Below are positions 8,782-12,013 of a stretch of DNA of 12,013 bases, in pieces. The notes under the pieces are model-generated. The model was not told the origin of the DNA and made no database searches. It was given only the letters and a program-made list of their open reading frames with translations. Source of the stretch: Circinella umbellata (taxonomy: Eukaryota; Mucoromycota; Mucoromycetes; Mucorales; Lichtheimiaceae); NCBI GenBank assembly GCA_025093555.1, contig JAIWNF010000194.1, forward strand, positions 1 to 12,013, given 5' to 3'. The first letter of the stretch is position 1. Every line of letters begins with the position of its first letter. A program made the position numbers and the translations under genes.

Positions 8782-10237
8782 ATGAGTATCTTTAACGAAC
8801 TACAGAATTTGTCAACCAAACTTGATTCGATTGTAGAAGAACAGAGCAACTTACGCCAACTGTTTCGTGATAATCAAGCAGCTAATGCAGTAGAATCACC
8901 TGCATCAATCCACCTATGGGATCACAAACAATTATACCAAAGCCAGAACCACGTCTGGTCAGTGGAAAAAAGGATTACAAAGTCAAAAAAAACGATATTT
9001 TAGAATTACTTAATCCAAAGGGTACTGTCAGTGAAACACAATTAAAAGCAATGTATAAAACTATCCAAATTTTTCGTCAAAGATCTTGTACCAACATTAG
9101 ATCTCAAGTTCAAGACACGCCTTATGCCAAATCAAGCTGGGGTGACATTCCATGGGAGAAAAAAGCTGGTGAAGTAAAGGCGTTTGAACAACTTGTAAAG
9201 GAAAAAACAGGAATAAATATCAGATGCTGTGAAGCAAACTGGGCTGCCGATTATTTGATTGGTACCTCATACAACAATTCCAATGGTGACAAGCGCCGCA
9301 AAGAGTTAAGTTGTCATTTTTATTAATCGTTTATGTGGGGATAAGTGGATGTAAAGAATTCTATCGATTTATCCTATCAAATGAATACACTTACACTTTC
9401 TATAGGAAAAGAAAAGGTCTTGAAGCCTCCATCGAAGATAATATGAATTCCTTTGACAGTAGTAACGGTGGTTTACGAAGGTAATTTTGTTATGAAAAAT
9501 GGTATATTAATTTGAAATCATCAACATATTTATTTACGTGTTTTATAGTGTAGAAGACCTTAATTTGATGAACATAACCCAAAGCCACGGTGAAGCTTCA
9601 GGGTATAAAATGAGTGACAATAATAGAGAAGAGAAGACGTAAAGAGAGGATAAAAATAAGATCACTTTATAACATTTCATACTAAAATATTATGGATACA
9701 ATATTATTTAAGATTATCTGTTCCAAGCCCTACGCAGACACTACAACATGAAAGTACCCAAACAACAAACATGTAAGTTCTTTGAAAAAAGCATTTGGTA
9801 CAGACCTGGAAAGGAAACGTATTTTGAATAAGCTCAGTTTTATGTGATATTCTTAAATGTGCGTGTATTTACACTGTTTGAAATAGGTTTTATAGTCACG
9901 TTGAATCTCACACAGATGTTACCAACGAAAAGTAATGATGTTGAACTTTTTTAATGTTATTATAAACATCGAGAATTTGTATATTTATCATATAATTAAT
10001 TAAAGCTTCTTATATATAGTATCCCCCCCAATAATCAATCACAAAGTGAACAAAGGTACTGTCAACATATCTATTTATTTGTAAATAGTGTTTAATAGAA
10101 TATGTATTTATATACTAACTTTTAGTTATGGAAAACATATAGAGTACAAAGAACGGCTGTACGACGTGGCAGAGGACACTGCGCGAAAAATGGATTATTA
10201 CGCGGTTGCAAGACAGCGTAATAATTGTCAAATATGA
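8782..10237 (+). CDS. Unrecognised 295-aa protein, eight exons, divergent partner of the tnp2-like transposase
   Basis: Proposed exons: 8782-8889, 8943-9304, 9406-9480, 9549-9638, 9713-9772, 9887-9931, 10020-10055, 10126-10237, summing to 888 nt in one open frame. All introns are GT-AG; the fourth has TACTAAA at 9680-9686 and the last a perfect TACTAAC at 10113-10119. The first intron is only 53 nt; a frameshift near 8905-8916 is the alternative, since IIPKPEPRLV there also looks coding. The N-terminus is coiled-coil-like (leucines in MSIFNELQNLSTKLDSIVEE). Next comes a 110-residue Lys-rich core (DILELLNPKGTVSETQLKAM to CCEANWAADYLIGTSY), a basic cluster KRRKEKRK at 153-160 spanning a splice junction and resembling a nuclear localisation signal, a Ser/Gln/Asn-rich linker, and a charged C-terminal exon (EYKERLYDVAEDTARKMDYY). 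I do not recognise the family. Divergence from a transposase and a likely nuclear location suggest a DNA-binding accessory role, which is inference. AATAAA follows the stop by 14 nt. Confidence 0.6.
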
Positions 10238-10251
10238 TGTTGGGATCATTG

Positions 10252-10257
10252 AATAAA
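10252..10257 (+). promoter_or_regulatory. Possible polyadenylation signal AATAAA
   Basis: AATAAA lies 14 nt after the TGA stop of the eight-exon gene, which supports that stop as the gene end. Such hexamers are frequent in AT-rich DNA, so this is weak evidence. Confidence 0.35.
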
Positions 10258-10489
10258 TAAATACGCGAGTTGAAGTATGTTCAAAAACCATATATAGTAT
10301 TTGTATTTGATGATTTCCTTTTATATTTAATAAACTTTATAACATGCAAGTGAAAAAAAATCTAATGCACAAAAATTATTGTATCGATAATATAACACTT
10401 ATATATCCCCCCTTTTTTTATTGCTTATAGATAGTCCCCTGACTTTTTTTTGTATAATATGAGAATTGTGTATGCACTCGAATTTTTTT
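10258..10489. other. AT-rich intergenic DNA, no gene seen
   Basis: Sequence between the partner gene and the repeat block. It has short C6 and T7 runs but no frame, RNA or motif that I can support. Confidence 0.5.
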
Positions 10490-10735
10490 TCCTTTGCATT
10501 TTATTATATATAAACAAATAATTATTTGTTACATATTATTTTTATGATATAAAGATCGTGTAATACTCTCAATGAAAGGGGGGATTTATTTATTTTAATT
10601 TTTTTATATTCTTTGCATTTTATTATAAACAAATAATTATCTGTTACATATTTGTATATACTCAATGAAAGGAGGGAGGGATTTTTTTTTATCTTTGAAT
10701 TTTATTATAAACAATAGATGATTTGTTATTAGATA
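10490..10735. repeat. Imperfect tandem repeat, about three units
   Basis: CTTTGCATTTTATTATAAACAAATAATTAT..TGTTACATA occurs at about 10492 and 10612, with a shorter, more diverged copy (CTTTGAATTTTATTATAAACAATAG) at about 10693. The first two units continue into CTCAATGAAAGG and a G-rich run (GGGGGGATT or GGAGGGAGGGATT). The block lies just inside the proposed right end of the tnp2-type element, where subterminal repeats would be expected. That link is inference. Confidence 0.65.
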
Positions 10736-10817
10736 ATTATTTGTATTACCATAAACCATTGAAAATTATGCAACTTTGGGTAATTAAAGATATAAAGAAA
10801 AGGGAAACTCAGAAAGC

Positions 10818-10899
10818 AAGTTAATTTAATATTAAAGCATGTAATAGAAAGCAAAAGGGAATATTGGATAAGGAGCTATAAGTAATATAAAAGAGCATG
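10818..10899 (-). repeat. Possible right (sub)terminal inverted repeat of a tnp2-type element
   Basis: The reverse complement resembles 5084-5188 in ordered blocks (CATGCT, ATATTA, CTT, AGCT, ATCC, ATATTCCC, TGCTTT, ATGCT, ACTT) with gaps. Outside CATGC the two sides stop resembling each other, consistent with an element boundary. The match is imperfect, and no clear target duplication was found. Confidence 0.35.
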
Positions 10900-10973
10900 G
10901 TATAAATTCAAAATAAAAAGAGAGAATCAATACCATTATCACTTTTTAATTCCTTGTCTTTTTTTTTGACTGA

Positions 10974-12013
10974 ATGGAGGACAATCGCAATGACCGTTTA
11001 GTCGCATGCTTTTGCCGGCAGTGTGGTTTGACCAATAATGGTTTTCAAATGGTGACAGCACGAGTGCGAGAATATCATGAAGACCGGTCCTTCAGAGAAC
11101 ATACATTTAATAGATTCTCACATAATGGTAGCTTTAATTTATTCTATATTCTTTTGAGTGTTAGTTAATAATTTATAACTTATCTATATATATATACATA
11201 TAGTATCTGCCATCGTAGCTAATATTGAAGCTAATACCCGAAGTGAAACTGGATCACCTATATCATTATCTCCTGGTGCCAATATGGATATAGATATAGG
11301 TGATTTTATAATTGATGATGCTCCTGCTCCTTCTCCTGGTATAGGTTAATATTTTAGTTGTAGCAGTCGTGTACAAAAGTTATTTAACGATTTTTCATAC
11401 TATAGATGGAGTTTCAAGCCATCGCCTCGTTCCTTTTAATAATGAAGATGAGGTATTTGCAGTTGACGACGATGAGTTTGTCAATGGAGAGCTGAATGAC
11501 AATGAAGTCATAAATGCCGAAGATCTCGAATTCGGTAATGATGGAGTCATTGAAAACGATGTAGCAAATCATGACCAAGGTTGGTTTACACATAGCAATT
11601 TTATTGTATCAAATTGTAAAATTCTAACCGAATAATATTTACAACTATAACTAAAAAAGGCACTTACCTTGATCCTCTACCGGGAACTACACCAGAAATA
11701 TACACATATCAGCACCCAGTAATCCTCGTTGTGATCTTCCTTGTGCTATTCCAACTTCATTTTGTTTCCGAGCACTTGTCAAGTATCATCATCAACTTTT
11801 GTATTGTTCTTCTTCAAGATATATACCCAACGGCCAGCATTCCCACTTCACTTGCAACTTTGCGTCATATTACTGGCTTCTCTACTTTAACAGATTCATT
11901 ACGTAAATATGTTTCTTGTCCACGATGTCACAGCTTATTTCTCCTCGCCGATCCAAACTGTCCAAGGACGTGCACCAACGACGATATCCGTTATCCTAAC
12001 TCATGTCAAAATG
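10974..12013 (+). CDS. Second tnp2-like transposase, N-terminal part, cut by the window edge
   Basis: Four exons join in phase: 10974-11127, 11204-11338, 11406-11579 and 11660 to the edge, giving 272 residues without a stop. The three introns (67-80 nt) are GT-AG and all fall after the first base of a codon. The start is the first ATG, giving MEDNRNDRLVACFCRQCG with a C12, C14, C17 cluster (finger-like). An acidic linker rich in Asp/Glu follows (residues about 75-150). The last exon opens GTYLDPLPGTTPE, then a hydrophobic stretch at about 175-207, IPTSLATLRHITG, and C241-x2-C244 in SCPRCHSLF followed by more cysteines (C255, C259, C270). This order matches the N-terminal half of fungal tnp2-type transposases, upstream of the catalytic domain. 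It differs from the minus-strand transposase, so it belongs to another subfamily or element. No break is visible so far; its catalytic part lies beyond the window. Family assignment is from recognised layout, not a search. Confidence 0.75.

Noticed and set aside
9710..9832. Alternative plus-strand frame giving protein-like LFQALRRHYNMKVPKQ and IWYRPGKETYFE before a TAA
   Set aside because: It is attractive as sequence, but its phase does not connect to the preceding exon at GT sites and leads to a stop in the last exon. The competing frame joins all exons with good branch points, so the gene model uses that one.

Overview
The window looks like accessory, transposon-rich DNA from a filamentous fungus, most likely an early-diverging (Mucoromycota-type) species. 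It is very AT-rich. The genes carry many short GT-AG introns of about 50-125 nt, several with TACTAAC-like branch points, and both large genes read like fungal tnp2-type (CACTA/CMC-like) transposases. The organism call is inference from style; no species marker is present. All gene models were built by eye from open frames, splice sites and intron phase.

Left part (1-4140): two non-autonomous DNA transposons flank a nuclear tRNA-Asn(GTT) gene on the minus strand. The first (225-2018) has about 540-bp terminal inverted repeats, a 9-bp target duplication and an internal 43-bp minisatellite, which fits a Mutator-like or foldback element. The second (3038-4132) has short TAGGG-type inverted ends, an 8-bp duplication and dense ATCCG subterminal repeats, which fits a non-autonomous hAT element. 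Two minus-strand stretches (about 1-180 and 2164-2385) read like leftover protein-coding sequence that I cannot identify.

Middle (4141-5302): AT-rich DNA with a patch of degenerate ATGAAT/CATGAT repeats and no supportable gene.

Right part (5303-12013): a minus-strand tnp2-like transposase (8567 to 5303) whose six exons join in phase into 943 codons but contain two in-frame stops. Divergent from it, 214 bp away, a plus-strand gene (8782 to 10237) can be assembled from eight exons into an unbroken, unrecognised 295-aa protein with a coiled-coil-like start and a basic cluster created by splicing. Weak inverted similarity between 5084-5188 and 10818-10899 brackets this pair, so the two may be one two-gene transposon of about 5.8 kb: a broken transposase with an intact partner. 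From 10974 a second, different tnp2-like transposase starts on the plus strand, has four phase-consistent exons without a stop, and runs off the right edge.

The most interesting point is the divergent transposase/partner pair. A second transposase lies immediately beyond its putative end.
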